From the NCBI RefSeq assembly GCF_023091745.1, contig NC_068933.1:16248001-16312000 (forward strand): DNA of 64,000 bases, given 5' to 3'. Both the position numbers and the translations under genes were made by a program. Below the pieces are notes generated by a model, which saw only the letters and a list, made by a program, of their open reading frames with translations, did not search any database and was not told the DNA's origin. Shown here piece by piece: positions 11,464-23,608 of this stretch. This stretch comes from Budorcas taxicolor. Its lineage: Eukaryota > Chordata > Mammalia > Artiodactyla > Bovidae. Position 1 is the first letter of the stretch, and the number at the start of each line of letters is the position of its first letter.

Positions 11464-11799
11464 CACCTCTACTTAGGATAATTAACCTTTTACCCACTGG
11501 TTTAAGTTAGTTTAGCAAGAACATTATTGCTTTCACAGTCTGCGCCAGACGTAGTCCCAGTTTCTATGTCAGATAAAATAGACTCGCTGTCTTTGAGGAG
11601 CTTATCATTTCATCTAAAGAGCTGTGAAAAAAGAGACATGGAAATTTGTGATTTAAACTTTTATAATGCCTAGAATATGAATTTATAATTTCAGTGAAAT
11701 ATGTCAAGAGCTCTGGTAAAGATACACATTATTACCTCTTTTTAATTCCTAATTCCTGCATACTTTCTAATAATAACAGCATTTTGACATGAGACGAGT
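11464..11799. other. Unique DNA, no gene seen
   Basis: About 335 bp, AT-rich, nothing recognised. Confidence 0.35.
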
Positions 11800-12140
11800 T
11801 CTTTATTTGTTTTTGTCTGTGTTGGATCTTCACTGACGTGTGGGCCTTACCCTGGTTGTGGCGAATGGGGGCTGCTCTCTAGCTGCAGTGTCCTGGCTTC
11901 TCACTGCGGTGGCTTCTCGTGTTGTGAGAAATGAACTCCAGGGCGTGAGCGCTTCAGTAGTTGCGGGTACATGGGCTCAGCAGTTGCAACTCCCGGACTC
12001 TGGAGTACAGGCTCAACAGTGGCGGCACATGGGCTGAAGTTGCTCCACGGCGCGTGGGATCTTCTTGGATCAGGGATCGAACTCATGACTCCTGCACTGG
12101 CAGGTGGATTCTTCACCGCTGAGCCACAGGGAAACCCTGA
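11800..12140 (-). mobile_element. CHR-type SINE, long form
   Basis: Read on the minus strand: 'ggtttccctgtggctcagcgg', B box 'gagttcgatccctg', then tandem 'agttgcaactgctgagccc' units and a tail 'aaaaacaaataaag'. This is the long CHR architecture with repeated tRNA-related units. CpG-rich relative to its flanks, which explains spurious open frames. Confidence 0.88.
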
Positions 12141-12821
12141 GACAAGAGCTTTTTAGTAAAGGTTAGACATAATATTAATAGTGGGGTACCAGACAGATTG
12201 TAAATGCTGATGTTGTATGTGTTAATTGCAAAATATGGATGTTAATCCTGAAGAAATATGTGTTAATAATGTATATTGAATATACTGATTAAAGTTGTCT
12301 GATTAATCCAACCATAAGTGCTCTAGAGGCATTAAATTGAGTTTTTAAAGAGTTATTATCTACTAGAATCTTTTTAATTTCTTAAATGCTCCTAATGTAT
12401 TATTTACTACCTGCTAGTTTTTAAAATCATGAGACTAATGTCATTTGGACGCTGAAAAATATGTAACTAAACTGATAAAATAATAAATATTTCTTCTTCC
12501 AATAATCTACCTTCCCTTTCTAACCTTACTTTGTAGTTACCTGTTATACACAAATAAATCCCTGGAGACATTGTAATACTACAAGGCTTGGTTTCAAAGT
12601 GTATATTCATATAGAATTTCCTTTGCTTAGCACTTAAAGTTGGAATTATGAACATAATATATATATATTAAAACCTAATTCAGGAAAGGAGAGTAGGTCA
12701 GCCTTCTATGGTAGAAGATAAATTGAATTCAAGTGCTCAAAGCTAGAGCATTCAAGGAAATAGACACTTATTTGTTATGGGGCAAGGAGAATTAGGCCTC
12801 AGCAGGACATGAACCTAGAAT
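12141..12821. other. AT-rich unique DNA, no gene seen
   Basis: About 680 bp. A short TA run occurs at about 12655-12669. No repeat family or coding domain recognised. Confidence 0.35.
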
Positions 12822-14015
12822 TTCTAGATGTACAAGCTGAATTCAGAAAAAGCACAGGAACCAGAGATCAAATTGCCAGCATCCATTGGACCATAAAGAA
12901 AGCAAGGAAATTTCAGAAAATGTCTACTTCTGCTCCACTGAGTATGCTAAAGCCTTTGACTGTGTGGATCACAACAAACTGGAAAATTCTTAAAGAGATG
13001 GAAAGACAAGACCACCTTACTTGTCTCCTGAGAAACCTGTAGGCGGATCAAGAAGCAACAGTTAGAACCTTACATGGAACAACTGACTGGTTCAAAATTG
13101 AGAAAGGGGTACAGCAAGGTTGTATATTATCTCTCTGTTTATATAACTTCTATGCAGAGTACATCATGTGAAATGCTGGGCTGGATAAACCTCAAGCTGG
13201 AATCAAGATTGCTGGGAGAAATATTAACAACCTCAGATATGTAGATGATACCACTCTAATGGCAGAAAGCAAAGAGGAACTAAAGAGCTTCTTGGTGAGG
13301 CTGAAAGAAAGCGAAAAAGCTGGCTTGGAACTCAACATTCACAAAATTAAAATCATGGCATCCAGTCCCATCACTTCATGGCAAATAGAAGGGGAAATAG
13401 TGGAAACTGACCAATTTTATTTTCTTGGGCTCCAAAATCACTGCAGATGGTGATATAGCCATGAAATTAAAAGATGCTTGCTCCTTGGAAGAAAAGCTAT
13501 GACCAACCCATACAGTGTATTAAAAAGCAGAGACATCGCTTTGCAACAAAGGTCCCTATAGCCAAAGCTATGGTTTTTCCAGTAGTCATGTACAGACATG
13601 AGAGTTAAACCATTAAAGAAGGCTGAATGACAAATAATTGTTGCATTCAATTTGTGGTGCTGGAGAAGACTCTTGAGAGTCCCTTGGACAGCAAAGAAAT
13701 CAAACCAGTCAATCCTAAAGGAATCAACCCTGAATATTTATTGGAAGGACTGATGCTGAAGCAGAAGCTCCAGTGCTTTGGCCATCTGATGCAAAGAGCC
13801 AACATGAGTTCATGGGAAAACACCTCGATGCTGGGAAAGATTGAGGGCAAAAGGAGAAGGGGGTGGCGGAGGATGAAATGGTTGCATGGTTTCACTGACT
13901 CAGTGAACATGAGTTTGAGCAAACTCTGGGATATAGTAAAGGATAGGGAAGCCTGGCATGCTGCAGTTTATGGGGTCACAAAGAGTGAGACCTGACCTAG
14001 TGACTGAGCAACAAT
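12822..14015 (+). mobile_element. BovB LINE, 3' portion, degraded
   Basis: Begins in the RT domain ('gctgaattcagaaaaagcacaggaaccag') and runs to the 3' end ('gagcaacaataagg'). The catalytic tetrad reads YVDD (13238-13249) instead of the YADD seen in two other copies here. The frame is closed by a stop at about 13038 and several indels. More diverged than the copies at 24.1 and 62.2 kb, so probably older. Confidence 0.95.
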
Positions 14016-14513
14016 AAGGAGAATTAAGAACATAAGATATTCACAGAATTTGGCTTCCACTAAACAACAAGTATTTTATAGAATACAATAGTGTATGTTA
14101 TCAGTTTCATGAGTAAAATTAAGAGATTTTTAGATAGAACTAGCCCACAGGAACTAAGCATCACACAGAGACTTTTGAAGACCTAGATGACTGTACTCAC
14201 AGAGCATATGCAACATGGGGATTTGCAGTTGCTGTGTATGAAATGCTGTGTGGCTGTTTCAGTGTCAATAACACTGGGTGGTGCATAGAACAATATGTCT
14301 ACTGCATATTGACATGTCTCTGTCCTTTGTCACTTTCCATTTTTCATTCCCTTCATTCCCCCAAGGAAATAATCTAGAACCGGGGACTCTCAAAGATAAT
14401 TGTATATCTCTGCTTGGCATGAGGAACACAGAGAAGGAAGTGAAGCATAAGAATGGACATTAGAGCAAGTAGGATCCTAGTATAAACTATAGGAAAATGG
14501 GATCACACTCTTA
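14016..14513. other. Unique DNA, no gene seen
   Basis: About 500 bp. A 61-codon frame (14278-14463) has no domain. Confidence 0.35.
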
Positions 14514-14801
14514 AAATTTTTTATTTATTTATTTTTGGCTGTGCTCGGTCTTCATTGCTGCGCGTGGGCTTTCTCTAGTTGCGGCAAGCAGGGCCTTCTC
14601 TCTAGTTGCGATGTGCGGGCTTCTCACTGTGGTGGCTCCTCCCGTTGCAGAGAATGGGCTCTACGCTGGGCACAGGCTTCAGTATTTGCGGCTTGTGGGC
14701 TTAGTTGCTCCGCAGTATCTGGAATCTTCCCAGACCAGGTATTGACCCTGTGTCCCCTGCACTGGCAGGCGAATTCTTAACCACTGGACCACCAGGTAAG
14801 T
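14514..14801 (-). mobile_element. CHR-type SINE, long form
   Basis: The antisense T-rich end 'tttatttatttatttttggctgtgc' corresponds to the A-rich tail. The left end reads 'ttaaccactggaccaccagg' (tRNA head). Internal 'gttgcggcaagcagggcc' units match the other long CHR copies. Confidence 0.9.
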
Positions 14802-15389
14802 TCGAACCATAGTCTTTATAGACATATTTCAGGGTAATTCCGAAGTTCTGTTTTTAGGAGCTTTTGTGGTATTTCTCAGGTCTGACTGAACGTGGGTCCT
14901 CTGGACCAAGAGGACAACTCTTCTGAGGGATGGTCTATGTATGGGTTTCATGTGCGTGTGAACTTTCATGCTTATGCAGAGGTTTCTAAAAGCGCTGGTT
15001 TGTTGACAACCTGGATCTTGCAGTCACTGTTGTCATTTTCTCAGTGATGGAGGAAAATATGGCTTCACTTGACCCCTGTTATCCAGACCTTGATGCATCC
15101 TCTTTCTATGAGATATTTCCTAACACAGCTTATGGATTGAAAGCTGAACAAACATTATTAAGTGGCTCCTAAATGGTTTTTAGGTAAAGTGGATCATAAA
15201 AATTCAATTCCACTCTTCCTCACCTGACCCTAAAATACTTGGTTTTAGTTTATTTTTGTCAATAGTTTCTTATTCTATACAATATTTAAGCAAAGGACTG
15301 TAAAAAGAAATGTAGAATTAGTTGTGGAGATAAAGACCATTGCTGTAGTATCTTAGTGGGTTGGGAATTTGGGTGTTAAGGCCTATAGG
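14802..15389. other. Unique DNA, no gene seen
   Basis: About 590 bp, no repeat or credible ORF recognised. Confidence 0.35.
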
Positions 15390-15401
15390 TAGAATTTTGT
15401 T

Positions 15402-15520
15402 GTTATTTAGTCACTAAGTCGTGTCTGACTCTTTGTAACCCCATGCATTGTAGCCCACCAGGCTCCTCTGTTCATGGGATTTCCTAGGCAAGAATATTGG
15501 AGTGGCTTGCCATTTCCTCT
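15402..15520 (-). mobile_element. Bov SINE body, 5'-truncated, with TSD
   Basis: Antisense body 'cgtgtctgactctttgtaacccc ... ggcaagaatattggagtggcttgccatttcctct' without a tRNA head. A perfect 12-bp repeat, tagaattttgtt, lies at 15390-15401 and 15521-15532. This defines the insertion and shows the head was lost by 5' truncation at integration. Confidence 0.95.
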
Positions 15521-15532
15521 TAGAATTTTGTT

Positions 15533-16629
15533 AGATGGTATCAAATATATCACAAATATGAACCTATCCCTAGAAATGCCAGTTTTATATAGAAAAGTGG
15601 CTAATTTTTGTTGAGATTCAGTTCCGTCTCTAATTTTGGTGCATTTCAACAATGAATCTTTTGTTATATGTGCTTACATAAACTTGTCATCTGAATAGCA
15701 TTCCAATACTAAGGCTGTGGAAATATGCTTAAAACATAGAGACGTATTTTTAGAGAAAGTGTTCATTCTCCCTGTCTGTTTAAATCATTCTTTTGAAAGC
15801 ATTTTGTAGATTTTCTGAGTATGAAGGATGTTAGCTAGAAACCTAAATTATATTCCAGTGTCTTTGGCGTGTACCTGCCTTTTATACACCATCATCACTG
15901 CAAAAAGAGGTGATTCTTGTTGCCTCATTTGTAATTCTGTCATATAAATTTTAAGGTTTCACAAATCGGCCATGACGGCTAATATTCTATTAACCTGGCT
16001 ACGCATCTCTTTGGTTAGTTTACATGCTTAATTAACCACATTTCATTTTCTTTCTGGCTTTCATAGTAGCTTCTCTTCATTTGAAATCAAGATTTATGAA
16101 AGAGAATGTTTCCTGAGGACTCTCCAATTCTCCTATCTTTAAAGAAATTTCTTCTCAAAGGACCCCAATTAGTCAACGTTGAAGCCAAGAGAAGGAAAAG
16201 CAGCCCCTGATGTAGAAGGTGAATGCTGACAGGGACTCAAAAGCAAAACTTTTGAAGTATGCTTCTGTCACTGACCATGTGGCCTGTGTGACTGTACTTC
16301 ATCTTTCCTGGCCTCATTTCACTTGCCAGTTAAAAAGGGCATAATATTTATATCCACAGTGTCTTGTAAGTCATTCATTTTTCAATTTTCCTAATGAATA
16401 CTTTGTTCATATTGAAGTGAGCCTGTACTATGAACAAATGAGGCCACAATGGAAAAACTCCCTTCCTTCGTGAGAGCCCCAGGGACAGCTCCATTTCTTA
16501 TTCAGCGTTACACCTTCGCAGATGGATGAGCCCTGCACTGCTGCCTAAAGGTCAGTGTGCAAAGTATTTGCTGACTCAGCTGAAAGGATAAAGCCTGAAG
16601 TTTCAATTTACCTGTGTTAAACACCTCCT
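15533..16629. other. Repeat-poor DNA, no gene seen
   Basis: About 1.1 kb with no recognised repeat. Around 15950-16100 there is mixed-complexity sequence with TTAATTAA-like motifs, a possible conserved non-coding block. No ORF of interest. Confidence 0.35.
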
Positions 16630-16630
16630 C

Positions 16631-16848
16631 TGTGTGTGTGTGCTCAATCATGTCTGACTCTTTGCTGTCCCATGGACTGTAGCCCGGCAGGCTCTTCTGC
16701 CCATGGAATTTTCCAGGCAAGAATACTAGCGTGGGGTGCCATTTCCTACTCCAGGGAATCTTCCCAACCCAGGGGTCAAAACTGTGTCTTTAGCATCTCT
16801 TGCATTGGCAGGTGGATTGTTTACCACTAGTGCTGCTGGGAAGTCCCC
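16631..16848 (-). mobile_element. Bov-tA SINE
   Basis: Antisense full-length copy from a short TG run and 'tgctcaatcatgtctgactc' to the head 'taccactagtgctgctgggaagtccc'. Body and head are both present, with point changes in the B box region. Confidence 0.93.
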
Positions 16849-17694
16849 TCTAGTACCTACTAGAATAAAATCTGGGAACACTTGGGGAAGAATAAAATCT
16901 TGTTTTTACTGAGAGCCAAAAGTATTATGTTCCAGGACACTATTGTTCTGTAGCCATACCAGAGAAATAAGATATTGGGTGTAACTCACTTGGCTTTCAA
17001 ATGTTCTTAGAACCACATGTGAACAGCCTTTGGCCAGGCCACATCTCTGGGGCTGCACTCCGCTGAACAGACCGTGCCAAGTGAATGCATGCCAGAACAG
17101 CACTTGGCTGAGTGGTCCTCACCAGCAGAGGAGTGACCTGGTTACCAGAAGGGCTCTGCTGTGGCTCCCAGTTAGTGAGGACTGATGGGGCTGGAGGCAC
17201 TGGCCTAGTCACTGCTAGCCAGTTTTCAACATTTTCCTCACAATGTGCCATGCCAGCTAAACCTGTGAGGGTATGTAACATAGCCTCAAGCGTACCCGTG
17301 TTTCCTAATTTGGTTTTAGAGGGGAAACACAGTGCAGTGGTATTTCTCATTAGGCGATAGTGTAACACTTAGCAATTTGATTGAGAAAATGGGATTATTT
17401 TATAGTCCAGTGGGCTCCAAATTCTCCTCAGATCTTTATTGCTTGGTCCTTATTAATTCAATAAGCAACCTGTATCATTAATATAGAAGACAAATAGGTT
17501 TCATAAGTGAAGTTCAAAAAAACTGAAGTGATAATAATATAACTGAGAACAGAGTTTCATTTATTTTTTATCAGCGGCAGATTGTGTTTTTGGTAACTTC
17601 CATGCAAAAAAACCAATATGACCTTCTCCTGAAGGTGGTAATTGAGATGACAAAATTGTGGCGTCTCCATTGACTGTGCTACCATGGAAACACG
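16849..17694. other. Unique DNA with overlapping opposite open frames
   Basis: A 123-codon minus-strand frame (16997-17368) and an 82-codon plus-strand frame (17112-17360) overlap in a somewhat GC-richer patch. Neither shows a domain or gene-like features I recognise. From about 17380 the sequence is AT-rich, with motifs of the kind seen in non-coding elements. Confidence 0.35.
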
Positions 17695-17720
17695 TATGTG
17701 TTTGTGTGTGTGTGTGTGTG
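17695..17720. repeat. (GT)n microsatellite
   Basis: About 12 TG units directly at the tail side of the adjoining antisense SINE, a common origin for dinucleotide repeats. Likely polymorphic. Confidence 0.88.
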
Positions 17721-17868
17721 TTTAGTCACTAAGTCACGTCTGACTCTTTGTGACTCCGTGGGCTGTAGCCCACCAGGCTTCTCTGTCCATGGGATTTCCC
17801 AGGCAAGCATACTGGAGTGGTTTGCCATTTCCTCCTCCAGGGAATCTTCCTGACGCACAGATCAAATT
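17721..17868 (-). mobile_element. Bov-tA SINE, head partly lost
   Basis: Antisense body ('tctgactctttgtgactccgtggg', 'gcaagcatactggagtgg') through the start of the head ('gggaatcttcctgacgcacagatcaaa'). It stops before the A box. Confidence 0.9.
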
Positions 17869-19528
17869 GAGGGCCACGGTAGTTTAATTATACCAAGGGT
17901 TACTATTGGAGTAAGCAAGCACAGACATGAAGGCTCTTCTGCAGTACTTCTCACCACACCCTTTGCCCCCAAACACTGCTTCCGCTTTGGGGGAAAAAAA
18001 TCACTTTTCTACAATAGCAGTTAATTAAATAACATCTGTCCCATTAAACAACTGTACATTGAATAATAACTACATTAACAGAAAAAAGCCTCTGAAGAAT
18101 AACTCTTTGGCATCCTTTTCTTTGCCAAGGACTCTGGGAGTCATGCCAGGAAAATACAATAAAATTTCCTAGCCTAAAAGTTGTGTCCTTCCTTCCCCAC
18201 TCTGTGTCTCCATCGCCTATGCCATTAAAAAAAAAAACCAAACACTTTATTATCTTACTAGAAATTTGAGGGCCTTTCTTTAGTTTCTTTGAAACTTGCC
18301 TTGTGTTTTCAGTGTTGTGGTTCTGTTTCAGTGGGATGATATTATAACCTGTTCATAAGACCATCATCTCTCTTTGTAGCGGATTTCCCGCATTTTCAGT
18401 GATCTGTATTTTCCAGATACGGATGCAAACGCTTCATCGCTGTACTTCATGGGGCTCTTATACCAGCCTTGCTACACTTCGCATGGTCTCTTCCTTTCTC
18501 TGAATCTCAAAGCATAAGGAGGCAGGGCCATTTCTAAAATCAGTTCCTGGCAGGAAAGAAAGGGCCTCCATGCATCAGGAAACCATTTCAAAGGTTAACA
18601 GTATATCCAAGGGCATTAATTAAACTTCTTTCTTAAATGAAGGCTCAGTGCTGTCAAAAGGTGGAGTGCATGAGGAGACAAGTCCAAAGCTATAGCTTCC
18701 TTCAGAAAAAAGAAATGAAGCTTTTCACAGACAAAGCCTATTAAGCACGTTCACCTCCTGATTGTTAGATGTAACAAATAAGAGGGGGAGAAACTGCGGA
18801 AAGGCCCTTAACTCAGGGAACAAAGGGTGCCTTCTATATTCTCTGTCACACTATGGTCTTGTCTCTAATTCAAAAAGCCCTGAAGATGGTGATAATTAAG
18901 CAAATGATTATACCAAACCAGAGATGAATTTTTAGGTGCATTTGATATCAATTTTCTTCAGGGAGAGTATCTGTTTATTCCTTTTAGCATTGATCCCCAC
19001 ATAGGAGATTAAAAATGACATAACCTTTGTTAAACAGTTTAAAAGAATTAGAGAATTTTCTTTCTGAGGCTTTGACTGATGAGATCCTTTGCCAACTTAT
19101 GAATGGAAAAAAATGGGGGAAAAATTACAGAATAACTATCACAGTCACTTTAACTAGGGCATTTTCATATTTACATCTGCTATCAGCATTTGACAAAATG
19201 ATGTCAAGGGCAAGGAAATAAACAGCCTGACTTTTGTTGTCACATGGGTACTAAGCCATATCAAGATGAAGTGCAGGCATTAGAAAATCGTAAGGGAACT
19301 CTGGGCACACAGACAGCCAGAGAGGCTTATCCAGTCACCAGGCAGTACAGTATCTCATATTTCTTAGATGTAAGTGAGTGGCATGTCAGAGATTAGGTAG
19401 AAAGTACATGATGCAGAACGAAAAATCCATTTAAAATATGTCAGAAAATTTCAAAAGATTGTTTCATTTAAAATTTTCATTTTTATATTAAAATGATTCA
19501 ACCTACTTTAAAGAAGAGACATACCATG
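17869..19528. other. Repeat-poor DNA, no gene seen
   Basis: About 1.66 kb without a recognised repeat except a short A run near 18226. Open frames are short. 18600-18850 is balanced-complexity sequence that could be conserved; this is untested. Confidence 0.35.
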
Positions 19529-19662
19529 CTCAGACGCTCAGTCGTGTCCGACTCTTTTGCAGCCCCGTGGATCCTTCTCCAGGGGATCTTCCTGACCCAG
19601 GAATGGAACCATCTCTCTGGCATTGGCAGGATTCTTTACCACTGAGCCACCTGGGAGGCCCA
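19529..19662 (-). mobile_element. Bov-tA SINE with internal deletion
   Basis: Antisense 'gctcagtcgtgtccgactctt' jumps from 'cagccccgtggat' straight to 'ccttctccaggggatcttcctgacccagg', so roughly 70 bases of the body are missing. The head is present to 'actgagccacctgggaggcc'. Confidence 0.92.
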
Positions 19663-20479
19663 GTAGAAACATGATAGCTGATAATGTTCCATGAGAAGAT
19701 TGACATGAGAGAACAGCCAATCCTAAGTCTCAGCCTCAGACTGTTACTTTCAGTGTCAGGAGACCACTTTTCAGGCACCCGTTCCCAGGGTCTGTCCATT
19801 TCCGTTTTCCCCTCTGGACTCATCTGATCTCTGTCTCAGTGGCTCACACCCCCTTACAGAAACAAAAAGTTGGGGGTGCAAAATAGAGGAAAAGAATGGA
19901 GTGGGCTATTTTCAAGGTTGAGGGTGTCAGGGGTGGCCAAACCTGGATGATAGCTAAGCTGATGAAGGCCAGGAGGAAGCATGGGAGGGTCTGAACCTTG
20001 GCCAGGCACAGGTGATAGCGTTGTCGAGAATTCAAAGCTCCAGAGGCCGGGCTACCGCGTGAGGGGCACACAAGTCTGGAGAAGATGGAAAGTAGCTCCT
20101 GAGACTCAGAGACTTGCTTGGTTCCATCCTGAGTGTTTTCTGACTGAGACAGGATTGGCTTAGAGCATATTCCTGCAATAGTGGGAAGTGTCTGATCCAA
20201 AATGAATCAGGGAAATCCCAGCCCAAGGAGAAAGAGAGATGGAGGACCATACAGAATGCTGGTGTTCATACTCCAGAGGAGAGACTAGAACTGTGGAATA
20301 TATTGTAGAAACACGAAAGTCAGATGAAGTATCCCAGAATCCAGAATTGGAATACATGAAAATAAAAATCCCACAAAGGAGATCAGGAGAAGGAAGAGAC
20401 AAACAAATAACGCTATGAGTGAAAAGAGGTCCCTCCTCTAAGGAGAAATTTAAAAGATAATAGCAACACTATCAACAAC
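19663..20479. other. Unique DNA, no recognised gene
   Basis: Several overlapping frames of 60-118 codons (longest 19844-20200, minus strand) show no domain. Low confidence either way. Confidence 0.35.
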
Positions 20480-21010
20480 TATATTCTTATGATTCTGAAA
20501 TCTGAGTTGAAATGGCCAAATTCCTGAGAACATATAATGTGTAGAAGAGATCTAAAGAGAATTAAAAGCTTGAATAATTCTGTAAGTATTAAAATAATTA
20601 AATAAGTTCAAAAAAACAGATAAGTAATAAAAATCCTCAATTAAAACTGCAGAATCGGGTGGTTATATAGGTGATTTCTACCAAATGTTCAAAATGTAGA
20701 GTATCCTTAATTTAATTTTTAATTTAACAAACTCTTCTTAATTGTCAGAAAAGGAAGGAATATCCAACTCATTTTATATCAAAAACCAAAAAAGCCATGT
20801 AAAAGGAAAATGTGCAGATCAATTTTACTTTATAATATAGGTGTAAAAATCCTAAAAATAATTTATATTCAAAAACTAGAAAATCAAATCCAATGTATCT
20901 TAAAAAAGAAAATGTACCCAGACGAGATTGGGTTTATTTACAGCCGGCAAAGAGGATTTATATTAAAAAATATAATTCCCATTAATAAACATTTAGATGG
21001 TAAATAAAAT
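20480..21010 (+). mobile_element. Old L1 ORF2 fragment (reverse transcriptase region)
   Basis: The frame at 20810-21007 reads like an L1 RT segment: a decayed 'YRPISLMNIDAKIL' motif appears as 'CRSILLYNIGVKIL', followed by 'HHDQVGFI' as 'YPDEIGFI'. Upstream 'gatttctaccaaatgttc' and 'ccaactcattttatatc' also match L1 ORF2 order. The catalytic segment is not included and the copy is heavily mutated. Confidence 0.72.
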
Positions 21011-21130
21011 TAACATTGAGCTTTAACATGTTAGAGGCTCAGACAAATCTTTCCATAGAAAAACCTATTTAAATTTGTTCAACTCGGATTTTTTTCAGAT
21101 TTTCCTTGAACACTTAATTATCGTTCTCCT

Positions 21131-21410
21131 TGTTCATTCATGAAGTCGTGTGTGACTCTTTGCGACGCTATGAACTGCAGCGTGCCATGCTTCCCTATCC
21201 TTCACTATCTCCCTGTGTTTGCTTAAACTCATGTCCATTTTGAGTCAGTGATGCCCTCCAATCATCTCATTCTCTGTCGTCCCCTTTTCCTCTTGCCCTC
21301 AATCTTTCTCAGCATTAATTAGGGTCTTTTCCAATGAGTCAGCTCTTTGCATCAGGTGGCCAAAGTATTGGAACTTCAGCATCAGTCCTTTCAATGAATA
21401 TTCAGGACAT
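21131..21410 (-). mobile_element. BovB LINE, 3' end
   Basis: Antisense tail: 'gaagtcgtgtgtgactctttgcgacg', 'catgtccattttgagtcagtgatgcc', 'catcaggtggccaaagtattgg'. Carries only the last C-terminal codons, with indels. Confidence 0.92.
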
Positions 21411-22568
21411 GAAGAATTACTTAAGCATTTGTTACTGAATATTTAAGCTGTAAATATATAAAAAATGTTTGAGTCTCTCCAGATAGATTCTATATATGTA
21501 ATTTTTCTTTTAGAACATCATGGTGTGATGCATTAGAAGGGACTCCGGGGCAAGAGGCAAGAGGAAGGAAATTGTAGCCCTTTCATTACTAAATGAGCTA
21601 AGGACTCTTTGACTTGTTTGTATCACATCTTTCTAAAATACAGAATTATAATCTTTATCATTTATTTCACCTCCCTAGACTTTTGAGCTCTTTAGATTAG
21701 AAAAATATATTTTTAAACACTGAACAATTTGTGCACATTTTGTATGTGTGGTACTTTAATAAAACTCACCAACTAAAATTTCTTCTATCACTTTTGATAG
21801 ATTGTGTGGTACCCATTGTCTAATAAAAAAAGTTTCGAGAATTGAAGCCTCTAACTTCCATTATCAAGAGCCCACGAGGAACCACAGGGCCCTCCCTTCT
21901 GAGCATGTGGCTTTTTGGTGTGGTCATTCTGTCAGGCTTGTTCCGACATGGGCATGTTCACTTGAGAATTATTCAGACACTGCATTTTTTTGCATGGAGT
22001 ACATGATATTTATGCAGATGTCATAATGAAAAATAGAAAACCACTAAACTTTTCACTACAAAGCATTATAAAATTTTGTGTGAAACATACAGTCTCCTCC
22101 AATCTCTGATTCTCAACTAGAACCTAAGCTCCAACTTCTCCCTGAGTGATACTGTTATCTTAGAAAATCAAAATGCCTTATGGCCGGAAGGGTACCTGAA
22201 AAATAGTGGACACTGGTTGATGACTTTTAAAGGACTGAATGGATGATAACTAGAATTTTACTTTCCATACTGACTCCCCACACCCACTCTGGAAGGCAGG
22301 ACTTTTTTCTTCCTTTTTAAAATTGATAGTGTGCCTAGTTCTCAAAACAGATCTACATGTAATGGATGGATTAATAATTATTGCAGTTGTTAAAGTGAAT
22401 GACTGAGGCTGTTCAATCTAATACAATAGACATTTATTGAAGACATACCACATTTTCATATGATATGTGTTTGCTTTTAAGGAAGGTTGTTGAGTATGCA
22501 TAGTACAAAGAATAAAAATAATGAGGACTAAGGCAAAGGGGAAGTCTGTATAAAAAAATAAAAATAAT
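21411..22568. other. Unique DNA, no gene seen
   Basis: About 1.16 kb AT-rich sequence. A 74-codon frame (21802-22026) lacks any recognisable domain. Confidence 0.35.
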
Positions 22569-23098
22569 AGCCTCTGCATTGGTCCCCAAGGACCTCACCT
22601 CTTTGTCTCCATGCTTTTGTGCAGTTCCATCCCTTCGAATATAAGCTGGACCTGGTGGCTTCCTTTTAATTGAATAGAATGTATCAGAAGTGATCACTTC
22701 TGAGATTAGGTTCCAAAAAGACAGTGATTTACATCTTCTCTGTTGCTTTCTCAGTCTGCCATGAATGTGAGCTGACTTGTGATCAAGGCACCTCAATAAC
22801 TGAGTGAGTCCTCTGACCAACAAGGACAAACTAAGGACTTCAGTCCAACATCCTGTGAAGAGTCACATCCTATCAGCAACCAGATAAGTGATTCCAAGAA
22901 AGCAGATGCTCCTTTCCATAAGCCCTTAGTTGAGAAGACAGCCCTGGCCAAAATTTGATCACAGACATGTATGAGACCTTGGAACAGAGACACTCAGCAG
23001 AGCTGCACCCATAGAAACTATCAGGTAATAAATGTTTATTGCTTTTTAAGCCCTAATGTTTTAGATAATTTATTATGCAGCAATAAGAAACTAATACA
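22569..23098 (+). mobile_element. MaLR/ERVL-like solo LTR (MLT1-type)
   Basis: Resembles an ancient mammalian MaLR LTR: 'tataagctggacctggtggcttcc', 'gattaggttccaaaaagacagtg', 'catagaaactatcaggtaataaatg' and the terminal 'ttatgcagcaataagaaactaatac'. The AATAAA near the 3' end would be the LTR poly-A signal. No retroviral genes are attached. Confidence 0.72.
22684..22703. repeat. Perfect 20-bp palindrome
   Basis: tcagaagtgatcacttctga equals its own reverse complement. It falls inside the LTR-like element, whose relatives carry an imperfect inverted repeat at this point. Confidence 0.9.
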
Positions 23099-23597
23099 TT
23101 CAGAAATAAAATTAACACATCAATACATATATTGTATTGTGTAAGTTAATGGAGATCCAAAGCAGAGAGGGACACCATTATTTACAAGAAATAATATCCA
23201 GACAATAAATACGACTCAATTGTTTATAAGAATCATTGCTTTCCTACGTGTTGCAGTCAGAAGAAATATTTCCCATTAGTCCTTTTTAGGTGATCCCTGG
23301 TGATAGCTCTAATATCATCACTACAATGAATAAATAGTGATCCATAGGTTTACTCTCAGTAGATAACATCTCTAAGGGTATGTGAATGGCAGAGTGCTGA
23401 AGCTTTGTGAGTATTTTTCTAAGAGGCAACAAAACTAGTGTAAAATACATATTATTTTGATGGTCAAGGTTGATCTTAGAAACTTTAGAATATGCAGATA
23501 TATGTATGAATTCTAGCTCTTTTCTTAGTAAGAATTGGAGAGTGTAAGCTTTAAGGTTGTAATCAAAGCAAGAACCAAAAGTAAAGATATTTTGTCT
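23099..23597. other. AT-rich unique DNA, no gene seen
   Basis: About 500 bp with no recognised element. Confidence 0.35.
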
Positions 23598-23608
23598 TGC
23601 AATTTTAA

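Noticed and set aside
16997..17368. 123-codon minus-strand frame with an opposing 82-codon frame
   Set aside because: No domain, no gene context, and lengths compatible with chance in a slightly GC-richer patch.
20810..21007. 65-codon frame as a small gene
   Set aside because: The peptide follows the L1 reverse transcriptase pattern and sits in a longer decayed L1 ORF2 match.
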